Positions 37,223 through 47,630 are shown, counted from the stretch's first letter. The stretch is 64,000 nt of DNA from Bacteroidota bacterium (GCA_020832235.1 JAFIEZ010000006.1:186001-250000); one strand, 5' to 3'. Notes: a model not told the origin generated them from the letters alone. Program-made: numbers and translations.

Positions 37223-38194
37223 ATGATTCACATCCGAAACTTATCGAAGCAATTTGGCAATAAAACCGTGCTATCGGATGTGAATCTGGACATACACCCG
37301 GGAACCTGTTATGGGCTGCTGGGAAATAACGGGGCGGGTAAATCGACCCTAATTAACATTCTTCTCGATTTGATTCCGGCTTCTGTGGGGGAGATTTCCA
37401 TTGGTGAACTTCAATATCCCGGTGATACACTGCAGATTCGTTCTTTGATGGGGGTTCTTCCCGAAAAAGAATTGTTGCATGCGGAGCTGACGGCTTATGA
37501 ACAGCTGCAGCTGTCGGCCATGCTGTATGGAATTGCTGAGGAAGAGCGTGATCAGCGGATTCGCACATTATTTAACTACTTTTTCGATTCGGAAGACGAC
37601 CTCGATAAGGTTTGTGGTTCGTTTTCCACAGGTATGCGAAAAAAGGTGGGTATTATCGGAGCACTGCTTCATCGTCCAGATATTCTCATCTTAGACGAGC
37701 CATTTTCGGGTCTGGATCCCGGCTCCTCACTGGTACTCATTGATTTTTTGAAACAATACCTTACCACCAGGAGAATAGGCATCATTTCTTCGCATAACTT
37801 GTCGTATATCGAACAACTGGCCACTCATATCGGGGTGCTACACGGCACACGGTTGCTTTTTAACGATACCAAGATGGCTTTTTTAAAAGATGGAGCCGGC
37901 ATGATAGACCGCACGCTTTTTGCCATGCTTCAGCAGGAGCCAAAGTCTAGTGTGGAATTAAATTGGTTGCTGGACGATGTTGTTTCTCCGGCTGATAAAA
38001 GTGAAGGTGAAGTGCATCCTTTTGACCGTAAGCCCGCTGATTTATCCGATAACGATAAAAATGCCCGGCACTTGAATAGCAAGGATGGAGGTGCTGTAAG
38101 CAGGGATCCAAATTCAAGGGAGTCTTCACGTACGTCTGCATTATCTGCTGGTTCGCAGGCAGCAAGATCATCCCAAAATGCAATAAAACCGTGA
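37223..38194 (+). CDS. ABC transporter ATP-binding protein
   Basis: A 323-residue ATPase with Walker A (GNNGAGKST), a signature SFSTGMRKKVGI, Walker B (LILDEPFSGLD) and the switch His in SSHNLSY. The nucleotide-binding domain ends near residue 215. A further 70-residue tail (from about 250) is polar and apparently disordered, rich in Ser, Asp, Lys and Asn, which is unusual for this kind of protein. It overlaps the next gene by four bases (ATGA), a sign of translational coupling. It resembles ABC-2 type exporters. Confidence 0.93.
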   Translation: MIHIRNLSKQFGNKTVLSDVNLDIHPGTCYGLLGNNGAGKSTLINILLDLIPASVGEISIGELQYPGDTLQIRSLMGVLPEKELLHAELTAYEQLQLSAMLYGIAEEERDQRIRTLFNYFFDSEDDLDKVCGSFSTGMRKKVGIIGALLHRPDILILDEPFSGLDPGSSLVLIDFLKQYLTTRRIGIISSHNLSYIEQLATHIGVLHGTRLLFNDTKMAFLKDGAGMIDRTLFAMLQQEPKSSVELNWLLDDVVSPADKSEGEVHPFDRKPADLSDNDKNARHLNSKDGGAVSRDPNSRESSRTSALSAGSQAARSSQNAIKP

Positions 38195-39603
38195 AACCGG
38201 TATTTTTTCAGACGCTTTTTTTTCTAACCAGGGTACGTTTACGCGCTATATTTTTGAGTGACCACGCGGTTTGGTGGAATCTGGCGAGGTTGTTATTGCT
38301 GTTGTTTGTGATGGCGGCAGGCTGGTTTTATGGATTTCTATATGATGCCGTTTTAAATAATCCGGCGAATGAATGGAGGGCATCCCGACTGGATGCGGGT
38401 TTACATGCACTGGCCATTACGTTGGTTGTACTGATGAATTATGTGCCGTCATTTCGTCCTCGTTCTCAATATCTGCACACACTATTTCCGGTCTCACATC
38501 GGTTTCGTCTGGGCATCAACCTATATGGTGATCAGCTCTCTGTTATTTATGGGTACGCTATTGTCTTCATGGTGATGATGGTTGCAGGGGGAAACCAGTA
38601 TACTATTTGGAGTGGTATCAACGCGTTTTTGTTTCTCTTATCCATCATTATTATAGAAAGAAACGTGAAGGTAATCATTGAGCAGGTAATGCCCGGATTG
38701 TTTTCTTATCTGGTAGCTGTGGCTGCGCTGGGGGTAAGTGTATTGCTTTATCTCGGCCTGGGGATTCCAGAATTTCTGGAACCCCGAAGGCATATGGTAC
38801 AATCCGTATGGTTTTTGCTTAATGGGGCAATGGCTCTTCTGCTTTACATGCGCTTATCGGCCGCGGCAGGACCGAAACGACCACACAGGGAGGCTTCTTT
38901 GCGCCCACGTAAGCAATTTGATTCCATAGTACCGTTTATCCGGCAGTTATATCTCAGACGAAAAGCAACCGTTGTGACGCTGTTCATGCTGGTGGTTAGT
39001 AAACTTTTTGTTTCAGGTTACGGCTTTGTAATTATGGGCAGTGAAAGAGAGTTATTCGGTGATTTATCGGGTTACTACCTGATTACTCTGCTCTTGCCTA
39101 TTATTCCGTTTTCGTATGTGCATAATAATATGGCCGGATTTTTTCGGGAGAGCTGGGTGCAGATATGCCTTCAATCGGGCCGCTTGCGTACCTTATTGAG
39201 GGCGTATTATTGGTCAATAGCACCCATTCTAATTTTTGATGTAGCCTTGAGCTTTATTATTCTCTCCTTTTTTGGATTGCTCACAGCGTCGGTAGTACTG
39301 TATTATGTACTTGCGCTCAGTCTCTTTCTGCCATTGGGGGTGGTTTCTTCGCTGCATCATCCCAGATATATTGAGCGTTTTTTCTCTGTTCAGAATATGG
39401 CCAACTTTCGGAACAATTCGTCGGGTCTGTATCTGCTCTTGTTCTTTGCTATAGCGCTGTTGCTGACCGTTGCCATGTTCTCAGGTTTACTCTACTGGAT
39501 GGTGATTCCGGTTCTATTACTAAGCGGATATCTTATTTCGATGCTACCTCGGTATTATAGCAAACGAAGGTACTTGTTATATGGCAAACTGTATGAGGAG
39601 TAG
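38191..39603 (+). CDS. ABC transporter permease-like membrane protein
   Basis: A 470-residue polytopic protein with about ten to twelve hydrophobic helices and no domain I can name with certainty. Its role as the membrane partner of the ATPase is inferred from the overlapping start. There is no signal peptide. The substrate is unknown; linkage to a peptidoglycan carboxypeptidase hints at an envelope component. Nothing else follows in the operon. Confidence 0.75.
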   Translation: MKPVFFQTLFFLTRVRLRAIFLSDHAVWWNLARLLLLLFVMAAGWFYGFLYDAVLNNPANEWRASRLDAGLHALAITLVVLMNYVPSFRPRSQYLHTLFPVSHRFRLGINLYGDQLSVIYGYAIVFMVMMVAGGNQYTIWSGINAFLFLLSIIIIERNVKVIIEQVMPGLFSYLVAVAALGVSVLLYLGLGIPEFLEPRRHMVQSVWFLLNGAMALLLYMRLSAAAGPKRPHREASLRPRKQFDSIVPFIRQLYLRRKATVVTLFMLVVSKLFVSGYGFVIMGSERELFGDLSGYYLITLLLPIIPFSYVHNNMAGFFRESWVQICLQSGRLRTLLRAYYWSIAPILIFDVALSFIILSFFGLLTASVVLYYVLALSLFLPLGVVSSLHHPRYIERFFSVQNMANFRNNSSGLYLLLFFAIALLLTVAMFSGLLYWMVIPVLLLSGYLISMLPRYYSKRRYLLYGKLYEE

Positions 39604-39951
39604 CTTAGTTATCGCTTTCAGTAGCATGAATTACCATGTTACGGTAGTACACATGTATAGAAACGTCGGGCAATCAAACGTACTGCAATGTGCGAGATAC
39701 TCACGAGCGGCTCTGTCGTCACTATGCGAAATCATCTCGATGGCGGATGTATCTGTTTCAAAGATTTACATCATCATACGAAGGATTAAATTACCTTCAT
39801 TTCTATAGGTTGAGTTATCTAACAGGAGTCATGCAACTACGAATATAATTCATTGGCAGAACAAGCACTGTCTGAATGAACTGAGCCGTATGCTGTTTTC
39901 AGTTATGGTAAACCGGCTTCTGAGTAAAGAAAGCAAACTAATTTAGCAGGT
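39604..39951. other. Intergenic region without recognisable features
   Basis: About 350 bases between the permease and the beta-lactamase-like gene. No gene, terminator or repeat was found. A purine-rich AGCAGG lies five bases before the next ATG. Confidence 0.5.
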
Positions 39952-40842
39952 ATGAGATTATTTACTACGTTGTGGGTCATATTTTTACTGGCATGTACGC
40001 AATCAAATCAACGTGATATTGATGCGTTGCGTGACCGAATTGAACAGGAAATTTCAACGGTTGATGGAACGATATCCGTTGCCCTGATTAGTCTGGAAGT
40101 ACCTGGTGATACGCTGTTTATAGATGCAGACCGTATGTATCATGCGGCCAGCACGATGAAAACACCGGTGATGATTGAGGCGTACAGACAGGCCTTTGAC
40201 GGTGGTATTACCATTATGGACTCGGTGTTGGTGCACAATGAGTTCAAGAGTATTGTAGATGGGAGTGTTTATAGTATCCAGCGAGATCGTGATGGCGGAT
40301 CGGATTTTCATGATTTAATCGGATCGTATGTTCCGATGCGGGATGTGATTTACAACATGACCATTTTGAGTGGAAATTTGGCGACCAACCTGGTGATTGA
40401 TATTGTCGGAGCAGAGCATGTGGTTCGTACCATGCGCGAACTGGGCGCGCATCAAATTGAAGTACTCCGTGGCGTAGAAGACATGCTGGCGTTTCAGCAG
40501 GGGTTGAATAATCGCACTTCAGCGCGAGACCTGGCTGTTATTTTTGAACATCTTGCCCGGGGAACGGCTGTGTCACCGGAAATGGATGCTGATATGATTT
40601 CGATTTTAAAAGATCAGGAGTTTCGTCGCATGATTCCTGCCGGGTTACCCGAAAATGCCAGGGTAGCTCATAAAACCGGAACTATTACGGCCATCAATCA
40701 TGACTCGGGCATCGTGTATTTGCCCGATGGCAGGAGTTATGTGTTGGTCATTCTTACGGGAGGTATTCAGGACACACAGGAGAGTACCCGAATAGGAGCG
40801 GCTATTTCCCGCCATGTTTATGAGTGGTATACGGGCATGTAA
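39952..40842 (+). CDS. Class A beta-lactamase-like serine hydrolase lipoprotein
   Basis: A 296-residue lipoprotein (signal with LLAC, Cys15). The active-site motifs of penicillin-recognising enzymes are present: Ser67-Thr-Met-Lys70, Ser140-Gly-Asn142, Glu176 in RGVEDML (where class A enzymes have the general-base Glu166 segment), and Lys241-Thr-Gly. All the class A catalytic set is therefore visible. Whether it hydrolyses beta-lactams or acts on peptidoglycan or another ester cannot be told; the family has many non-resistance members. Single gene. Confidence 0.85.
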   Translation: MRLFTTLWVIFLLACTQSNQRDIDALRDRIEQEISTVDGTISVALISLEVPGDTLFIDADRMYHAASTMKTPVMIEAYRQAFDGGITIMDSVLVHNEFKSIVDGSVYSIQRDRDGGSDFHDLIGSYVPMRDVIYNMTILSGNLATNLVIDIVGAEHVVRTMRELGAHQIEVLRGVEDMLAFQQGLNNRTSARDLAVIFEHLARGTAVSPEMDADMISILKDQEFRRMIPAGLPENARVAHKTGTITAINHDSGIVYLPDGRSYVLVILTGGIQDTQESTRIGAAISRHVYEWYTGM

Positions 40843-40989
40843 CCATAACAGAAGGGGTTATGTAGAAGTTGATTATAACGCTGAGTTATCTTAACAATGC
40901 CCCTGATATGACCTTATGTGACCTTGTGAACCAGCCCGTCCGCACGCAATAAACAGGGATGAATTGACCTTTCAGCATGTCTGTAAATG

Positions 40990-41028
40990 AAAAAAGGCTG
41001 ACCCGCACGAAGCAGGTCAGCCTTTTTT
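40990..41028. terminator. Bidirectional terminator
   Basis: GGCTGACC pairs with GGTCAGCC across an 11-base loop, with A's on the left and T's on the right. It serves the serine hydrolase and the convergent susD-type gene. Confidence 0.9.
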
Positions 41029-41111
41029 ATGTTCTTACCCCATGAATATGTTCAAGGGGCTATGCCTAATATCAGGAGTTAAGAAGCCCTGAATCAGGCG
41101 AATTACCTATA

Positions 41112-42551
41112 TCAGGGAGTATCCCAGAAGATGCGATCAAGCATCGTACGCTCAGGCATTTGCGCTGAGTTACGCTGTACTTCGGAATCCGGATAACGCA
41201 CACGGCGCAGGAACTGACCGTTCAGAGCCGGGTTGTGGTTTTCAGGAAGCAGGAAGTTGGTATATGCATAATCGAAACGACGAGCGTCATTCCAGGTCTC
41301 AGGAAGCAGGAACGTAGCCACATATTTCTCTTTCATGATCTTATCGATTCCGAAATTAGCCTGATCGGATACGGCAGGATTGCTCCAATACGCATCAATA
41401 TCGGCCTGTGGCACGCCTAGTTTCTCCATGTGAGCACGGATGCCGGCTTCGTAGGCCGCGAAGGCACGAGCAGGATCAATAGTAAGTGCTGCTTCTGCTT
41501 CGATGAATTTCATCTCGGCATAAGTGGCAATTTGCAGCGGAGCGGTAGCTTCAGAAGCATACCAGCTACCAACAGCGAGTACCGCACGAGCATTTTGCTC
41601 AGGAGCTGCACCACGACCGGCACCGTTACGAACGCCTACAAATTCACCGATACGGTCACCGGCGGTAGCAGGAGCCGTAATGAAATCAATTCTTGGGTCA
41701 ACTACACCGTAGGTGGTTCCATTGAGTTGATTTACAAAGTGCTCAGATAGCCATCCACCAAGAAGGAGACCGGCGTTATTTACGGCCAGGCGGTACCATG
41801 GGTTTTCAGCAGCAGTACCTTGACCGGCAAAGAAGTTCATTTGGAAGTCGTCGGCGCTGCTACGGAAAGCATTGTCAACGGCAGCCAGAACGGCATTGCG
41901 GTCGTAGGAAGGAAGCTTGCTGTAATGGTTCAGGAACCGGGCACGAAGCGCATGCGCTACGCGTGTCCATGCTGCAGGATCACCATTGTAGATATAGTCG
42001 TCAGAGCTAACGGCACGTTCTCCAGCAGGACCTGCCAGGTCAGCGATACCTTCTGCCAGCAAACGAAACATCTCGTCATAAATGTCGGATGAACTGTCGT
42101 AGGCCGGATTCAGTGTTTGAGCGAAGAGCGCCTGAGAGTAAGGTACATCTCCGTACATGCTAACCAGCAATGACAGGTTATACGCCGTCAGAATTTTACC
42201 GATACCTGCGTAATGCGGTGCATTCAGCTCATCGGCAAGATTAATCATGTCGGCCGCATCGCCCAATACACCATATAGGGTAGCCCACTGTGTACCATAC
42301 GACACGTTATCGTGCGTATCGGCAGAGCCGGCAGGGTTAGGGGATGCAAACTGCTGTACGAAAAAGGATGTCGTACCAGCTACACGACTCGTATTACGAG
42401 CCGATTCAAGCGTTACCCGAGTCATGAGGCCGTTAATCGGAGCCTCAGTAGGACTGTTTGGGTTGTCGTTGATATCCAGGAAGTCGTCACAACTGACGAA
42501 AACCAAGGATGTCATCACAAGCACAAGTGCTGTTTTGATCGAAAATTTCAT
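41112..42551 (-). CDS. SusD/RagB-family outer-membrane lipoprotein
   Basis: Nutrient-binding lid of a SusCD uptake pair. The lipoprotein signal ends at SC with D-D-F-L-D-I-N-D following, a typical SusD-like N terminus. TPR-like helices and the central conserved segment around YGDVPYSQAL follow. 480 residues is usual. The ATG at 42551 is chosen (MKFSIKTAL). It lies about 20 bases downstream of the SusC-type gene start of translation stop, so the two are in one transcript. The neighbours point to a peptide-derived ligand, but this is only inferred. Confidence 0.93.
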   Translation of the reverse strand: MKFSIKTALVLVMTSLVFVSCDDFLDINDNPNSPTEAPINGLMTRVTLESARNTSRVAGTTSFFVQQFASPNPAGSADTHDNVSYGTQWATLYGVLGDAADMINLADELNAPHYAGIGKILTAYNLSLLVSMYGDVPYSQALFAQTLNPAYDSSSDIYDEMFRLLAEGIADLAGPAGERAVSSDDYIYNGDPAAWTRVAHALRARFLNHYSKLPSYDRNAVLAAVDNAFRSSADDFQMNFFAGQGTAAENPWYRLAVNNAGLLLGGWLSEHFVNQLNGTTYGVVDPRIDFITAPATAGDRIGEFVGVRNGAGRGAAPEQNARAVLAVGSWYASEATAPLQIATYAEMKFIEAEAALTIDPARAFAAYEAGIRAHMEKLGVPQADIDAYWSNPAVSDQANFGIDKIMKEKYVATFLLPETWNDARRFDYAYTNFLLPENHNPALNGQFLRRVRYPDSEVQRNSAQMPERTMLDRIFWDTP

Positions 42552-42570
42552 AGTCTTTTTCCTCACTTAA

Positions 42571-45500
42571 TTAGAACGAGAAGTTTAAGGAGAACATCAG
42601 GCTTCGTGTACCCGGGTAAGCCAGGTCAGGGAAAGCAATCAGGTTACTTCCAGAGCTTGTGAAAGCTTCTGGATCATACTGTGACCACGGAGACCACAGT
42701 AACAGATTGTTAGCTGTTACACCGGCACGAATAGATCGTACTGGGAGCGAGCTGATATCTGCGCGGGTTAAGGTATAACCAACGCCAATTGTACGAAGCT
42801 TAATGTAGGATGCGTCTTCTACAGACTCCTCAATAGCCAAACGGTAGGTGTTTCGATGGTACCCGGCGCCATAGTTACGTCCGGTTTCCGGATCAACACC
42901 AATTCCAAGCCACACTTCCTGAGTATTAGGGGTACCGTCGGCCAATACACCATCAAATACAACACGATCGTTTCGGTTCAATGTTTTCTCGGTATGACCG
43001 AAAGATGCATCCCACTGATCGAGTCGGTTGTATTTATCCACACCCATTACGATGTCGATATTGGCTGTAAAGTCCCAGTTTTTGTAACGGAAATTGTTGC
43101 CAATGTTCATTGTCCAGTCTGGCAATGCATCACCAACGATTTTGTACTCGGTATCAATTACAGGGAAACCGTTGTCACCAATTACGATAGGTCGGCTGCT
43201 TTCCAGAACTTGTGGGTCTTTTGGAGCTTCACCCGGGCCGTAGTAGCGCAGGTAGCTGGTTCCCCAGATGGCACCGTACGATTGACCTACAACCAACTGC
43301 TGGCGTGGTTGGAAGATGTAGGCACCACCGGTTCCAAGCAATACAGCATCTACACCGTCAAGGATAGCTTTAACTTCGTTACGGTTACGTGTGAAGTTAG
43401 AAGTGATATCCCATCGGAAGTCACGTGTGTTGAATGCCGTAAATCGACCGGTAATTTCGATACCCGTGTTCTCAATGTCACCAGCATTAGCAGCAAGCTG
43501 CGAATAACCGGTAGCAACCGATACAGGTACACGAATAATCATGTCTTTTGAATTCTGCTGATAGAAAGCGAAGTCGAGAGTAACCCGATCGTTCAGGAAG
43601 CGGAAGTCAAGACCCAGTTCATTCGAGAAGGTACGCTCGGGCTTAAGGTCAGGAGAAGCAAGTGTTGCTCCTCGTGTAAACGCGCGCTGACCTCCAAGTG
43701 GTGTCGGCGATACGTAAACAGAACTAAGCAAGTACGGAGGTGCATCTTTACCTACCTCACCGTAAGAGATACGTGCTTTACCGAAGGTAAACCATTCTGG
43801 CAGATCAATCAGGTCTGAGTATACAACACTCAGGTTAACTGACGGATAGAAGAAAGATCGGTTGTCTTTCGCAAGAGTGGATGTCCAGTCGTTACGACCG
43901 GTTACATTCAGATAAATGACATCTCTCCAGCCCAAGTTCACATCCGCATATGCACCTACAAGACGACGCTGTGACAGCGACTGACCAATAGTAAAGGTCT
44001 GTGAGTTGGCGAACACGGTGAACTGAGGAATTTCGAAGATATCTCCCCGAGCTCGTACAGTTTTGATTTGACGATCGAAAACGTCGTTACCCACACGTCC
44101 TTCAAAAGTGATGTCTTCGGTAAGGTTGGTCTGGAAGCGAAGCGACACGTTAGAAGTAAGGTCACGTGCATTAATTCGATTTTCCTCGCGGAAACCATTA
44201 CTCCAGAAGAAGGTCTCGTTTGGAAGTCCGGTTGGTCCGGGTTCGATTTCTGTACGCTCATCGGAGTAGGTATCGATACCAATACGGTAGTCAAGAGCCA
44301 GCCAGTCGGTAAGATCGAGCGTAGCGTTGATGTTACCAATAACACGGTTCACGTTATCTTCGTAGGTGTTGTTATGCACATCGAAAAGCGGGTTACGACC
44401 TGTTCCGAGTCCTGTTGGGTTATCGGAGCGGTGGCGACCGTCATCAAACTGGTAGTTACGTACATCAGCACTGGTATTAAAGTAAGACAGACGCTCCATA
44501 AAGTTGATGAAAGGAACACGATTACCACCAGAGTTGATGTAGTTAACCGATGCACCTACGCTCAGGATGCCCGTTCTAGCTGTACCGTTCAGGCGGAAAG
44601 AAGTACGATTCCAGGTATTGTTTGGAATAACTCCTTCATTTCGGCTGTCGGCTATAGAAGCAAGGAATGTAGTATTGGCAGTACCTCCTGAAACGCTCAC
44701 GGCATTATTAATGCCCAGACCGGTTTGCATGGAGTTTTTCCAGTTATTGAAATACTGCATCGGAAATACCACTTCTTCGCCACCAATAGTCTGTGTGAAG
44801 GTTGGATTATCAGCAAATGGCTGTCCCCAAGCACCCCAAAATGAGTTAGGATTGAATTCATTACCGAATCCAGGTCCGTAAACACTTTGGTATGCAGGCA
44901 TGTTGATTACATTCTCAAAGGCTACGCTGTGAGAGAAGTTTACGCGAACATCGCCGGCCTCACCCTGACGGGTAGTAATGATGATGGCGCCGTTTGCAGC
45001 TCGTACACCATACAGAGCCGTGGCTGGAGCACTTCTCAGTACAGTTACACTCGCAATATCTTCGGGCGCTATATCAATTGCCCTGTTCGACATGCCTCGT
45101 GCACGACCCGTTGACTCGATGGTTTCGTTACTGATGGGTACACCATCAACGACAAAGAGCGGCTGGTTGTCGGCGGTAGGATCCAGGGAGGTAAAGCCAC
45201 GGATAAAGATTGCAGAACCTTGTCCTGCACCGCCACCGGTTCGGTTAATCTGAACACCGGCAACCTGACCCTGAAGCGAGTTCAGCAGGTTGTTGGCTCC
45301 TGTTCGGGCGAGGTCATCACCTGATACATCCTGAACAGCGTAACCGAGAGCACGGCGTTCCCGCTCGATACCGAATGCGGTAACAACCACATCGTCGAAT
45401 CGGGCAACCTCAGGCTGCATGGCTACATCCACCCGTGTACGGCCGTCAATTCCTACACGAGTGGTTCGAAAACCGATATAGCTGAATATCAGGATATTTT

Positions 45501-45705
45501 CGCCCTGCCGGACGTTTAACGAATATTCACCTTCCAGGTTGGTGATTTCCCCGCGTGCCGTACCCTCAATAAGGATACTCACGCCAACAAGAGGCTCTCC
45601 CGTATCGGCATCTGTTACGCGTCCGGAAACGGTAACATCCTGCGCTTGGAGTTGCTGCGCGAACAGCAACATAGAGAGCACAAACAGTAATTGTTTGATT
45701 TTCAT
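42571..45705 (-). CDS. SusC/RagA-family TonB-dependent outer-membrane receptor
   Basis: A 1044-residue TonB-dependent transporter. It has a signal peptide (cleavage near QLQAQ), a carboxypeptidase D-like domain (residues about 25-95), the plug with DDVVVTAFG and GVQINRTGG, and a C-terminal beta barrel ending in SLNFSF. The ATG at 45705 is preferred over 45717 (four extra residues). It is the first gene of a two-gene unit with the SusD-type gene. The length and motifs are typical of Bacteroidota SusC proteins. Confidence 0.96.
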   Translation of the reverse strand: MKIKQLLFVLSMLLFAQQLQAQDVTVSGRVTDADTGEPLVGVSILIEGTARGEITNLEGEYSLNVRQGENILIFSYIGFRTTRVGIDGRTRVDVAMQPEVARFDDVVVTAFGIERERRALGYAVQDVSGDDLARTGANNLLNSLQGQVAGVQINRTGGGAGQGSAIFIRGFTSLDPTADNQPLFVVDGVPISNETIESTGRARGMSNRAIDIAPEDIASVTVLRSAPATALYGVRAANGAIIITTRQGEAGDVRVNFSHSVAFENVINMPAYQSVYGPGFGNEFNPNSFWGAWGQPFADNPTFTQTIGGEEVVFPMQYFNNWKNSMQTGLGINNAVSVSGGTANTTFLASIADSRNEGVIPNNTWNRTSFRLNGTARTGILSVGASVNYINSGGNRVPFINFMERLSYFNTSADVRNYQFDDGRHRSDNPTGLGTGRNPLFDVHNNTYEDNVNRVIGNINATLDLTDWLALDYRIGIDTYSDERTEIEPGPTGLPNETFFWSNGFREENRINARDLTSNVSLRFQTNLTEDITFEGRVGNDVFDRQIKTVRARGDIFEIPQFTVFANSQTFTIGQSLSQRRLVGAYADVNLGWRDVIYLNVTGRNDWTSTLAKDNRSFFYPSVNLSVVYSDLIDLPEWFTFGKARISYGEVGKDAPPYLLSSVYVSPTPLGGQRAFTRGATLASPDLKPERTFSNELGLDFRFLNDRVTLDFAFYQQNSKDMIIRVPVSVATGYSQLAANAGDIENTGIEITGRFTAFNTRDFRWDITSNFTRNRNEVKAILDGVDAVLLGTGGAYIFQPRQQLVVGQSYGAIWGTSYLRYYGPGEAPKDPQVLESSRPIVIGDNGFPVIDTEYKIVGDALPDWTMNIGNNFRYKNWDFTANIDIVMGVDKYNRLDQWDASFGHTEKTLNRNDRVVFDGVLADGTPNTQEVWLGIGVDPETGRNYGAGYHRNTYRLAIEESVEDASYIKLRTIGVGYTLTRADISSLPVRSIRAGVTANNLLLWSPWSQYDPEAFTSSGSNLIAFPDLAYPGTRSLMFSLNFSF

Positions 45706-45941
45706 AGTTCTCCACATTTGGTTAACGATAAGTTGTATGACTAATCTGATCTACTGACGTCGTGGGAATGAGAAAAGCGATGATAATTGATTTACTCATG
45801 TTACGACAGTGTAAAGAAAGCGATATAAAGTCAAAATTGAAAGGAAAATCCTTTTACAAACATCTGAATCAGAGGTTTTTTACATTAAAAACCGTAAAAT
45901 TAAACATCATCTACCCCTAAATTGCTGAATAAACATTTGTT

Positions 45942-47630
45942 ATGCGTCACTCAATCCTCCTTTTTGCGCTTATTTTCTTTTTTAGTTGTACCCGATACGA
46001 TTACGACGTAATCATTGAAAACGGCACCATATACGACGGGTCCGGAGCTCCCGGAATTCAAGCTGATGTGGCCATTAAAGATGACCGTATTGTACATATA
46101 GGTATCATAGACCCCGAATTGACAGCCAGAACCCGTATCGATGCTACCGGCAAAGCGGTAACCCCGGGATTTATCAATATGCTCAGCTGGGGAGCGAATA
46201 ATCTGCTGCGCGACGGCAGGTCGATGAGCGATATCAAGCAAGGCGTCACCCTTGTGCTCTTTGGCGAGGGCACCAGTATGGGTCCGTACAATGCAGAAGA
46301 AATAGCCCGCCGACAGTCCCGCGCTGCAGAAACGGGCGGACCGGTATGGCGCACGCTGGGCGAATTTCTTTACCTTCTCGAGCATCAGGGCGTTTCCACC
46401 AATGTGGGTTCGTTCGTGGGTGCATCTACCATTCGCCGCTATACCCTGGGCGAAGACAACATCGAACCGACGGCCGAACAGCTGCATGAAATGCGTGAGT
46501 TGGTACGCGAAGCCATGCTGGAAGGGGCTATGGGACTCGGAAGTGCCTTGATTTACACTCCGGGTGTGTTTGCCTCAACATATGAACTGGCATCCCTCAG
46601 TGAAGTTGTGGCCGAATACGATGGCATGTACACCTCCCATATCCGCAGTGAGGGCGACCGATTTGAGGAGGCCGTGCAGGAGGTGATTGATATTGCAGAA
46701 ATGTCGGGCGTTCGGGCCCACATCCACCACCTGAAAGCTGCTGGTGAGTACAACTGGCACAAGCTCGACAATGTGATTGCTATGGTGGAGGGTGCCCGCG
46801 AGCGCGGACTCGATATTACATCCAGTATGTACAACTACACCGCGGCGGCTACCAGTTTTACGGCTATTATGCCGCCATGGTCGCGCGAGGGGGGTAACGA
46901 GGCCTGGTTCGAGCGCCTTCGCGATCCGGAAACCCGTGCACGTATCGTGAATGAAATCAAGACGGTAACCGGAGATTTCGAGAACTTCTATCTCATGGCA
47001 GGGTCGCCCGAGAACATTATAACCACAGGTTTCCGAAATCCGGATCTGCGTCATTACACGGGCAGAACCCTGGGTTCTATTGCCGAAGAACGGGGTACCG
47101 ATCCTGTTGAAACCGCTATCGACCTCATTCTGGAAGATGAGAGCATTGTTGGGGTGGTGTATTTCCTGATGTCGGAGGAGAACGTGAAACGGCAGATTGC
47201 TTTGCCCTGGATGACTTTCGGCAGTGATTCGGGCACCATGGCCGCCGAAGGAGAGGTCCTGAACCGAAACCCGCATCCGCGTGCATATGGTAATTTTGCT
47301 CGTTTATTGGGTAAATATGTGCGCGATGAGCAGGTGATTCCGCTGGAGGAGGCTATTCATAAGCTCACCGGTATGGCCGCCGAGAATCTGCGTATTACAG
47401 AGCGGGGCTTTTTGCGGGAGGGGTATTTTGCCGACGTGGTGGTGTTTGATCCTGCCACCGTTCAGGACCATGCGACCTTCGAAAATCCGCATCAATATGC
47501 CACGGGTGTGTATCACGTGTTTGTTAACGGAGGGCATGTTATTCGAGATGGGGGGCATACGCGTGCAACGCCCGGGCGCTTCGTGAAAGGACCGGGAGCA
47601 GCACACAACGCTCCTGCAGCAAGTCGGTAA
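45942..47630 (+). CDS. D-aminoacylase-like amidohydrolase lipoprotein, unusual metal site
   Basis: A 562-residue lipoprotein (FFFSC, Cys16) of the amidohydrolase superfamily, closest to N-acyl-D-amino-acid deacylases. It keeps the later metal and catalytic landmarks: SHIRSEGD, HIHHLKAAG and FGSDSG. The first metal motif, normally PGFID-x-HTH, reads PGFINMLSWG (residues 75-84), so both His are missing, and the usual GNCG Cys region reads FGEG. I recall a subgroup with PGFINMLSW, so the change is not a one-off error. It may act with a single metal ion. It is divergent from the SusC gene and could act on imported amino acid derivatives. Confidence 0.85.
   Translation: MRHSILLFALIFFFSCTRYDYDVIIENGTIYDGSGAPGIQADVAIKDDRIVHIGIIDPELTARTRIDATGKAVTPGFINMLSWGANNLLRDGRSMSDIKQGVTLVLFGEGTSMGPYNAEEIARRQSRAAETGGPVWRTLGEFLYLLEHQGVSTNVGSFVGASTIRRYTLGEDNIEPTAEQLHEMRELVREAMLEGAMGLGSALIYTPGVFASTYELASLSEVVAEYDGMYTSHIRSEGDRFEEAVQEVIDIAEMSGVRAHIHHLKAAGEYNWHKLDNVIAMVEGARERGLDITSSMYNYTAAATSFTAIMPPWSREGGNEAWFERLRDPETRARIVNEIKTVTGDFENFYLMAGSPENIITTGFRNPDLRHYTGRTLGSIAEERGTDPVETAIDLILEDESIVGVVYFLMSEENVKRQIALPWMTFGSDSGTMAAEGEVLNRNPHPRAYGNFARLLGKYVRDEQVIPLEEAIHKLTGMAAENLRITERGFLREGYFADVVVFDPATVQDHATFENPHQYATGVYHVFVNGGHVIRDGGHTRATPGRFVKGPGAAHNAPAASR

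Noticed and set aside
39581..39808. Open frame of 75 residues after the permease gene
   Set aside because: Overlaps the permease end and has no features; the region looks intergenic.
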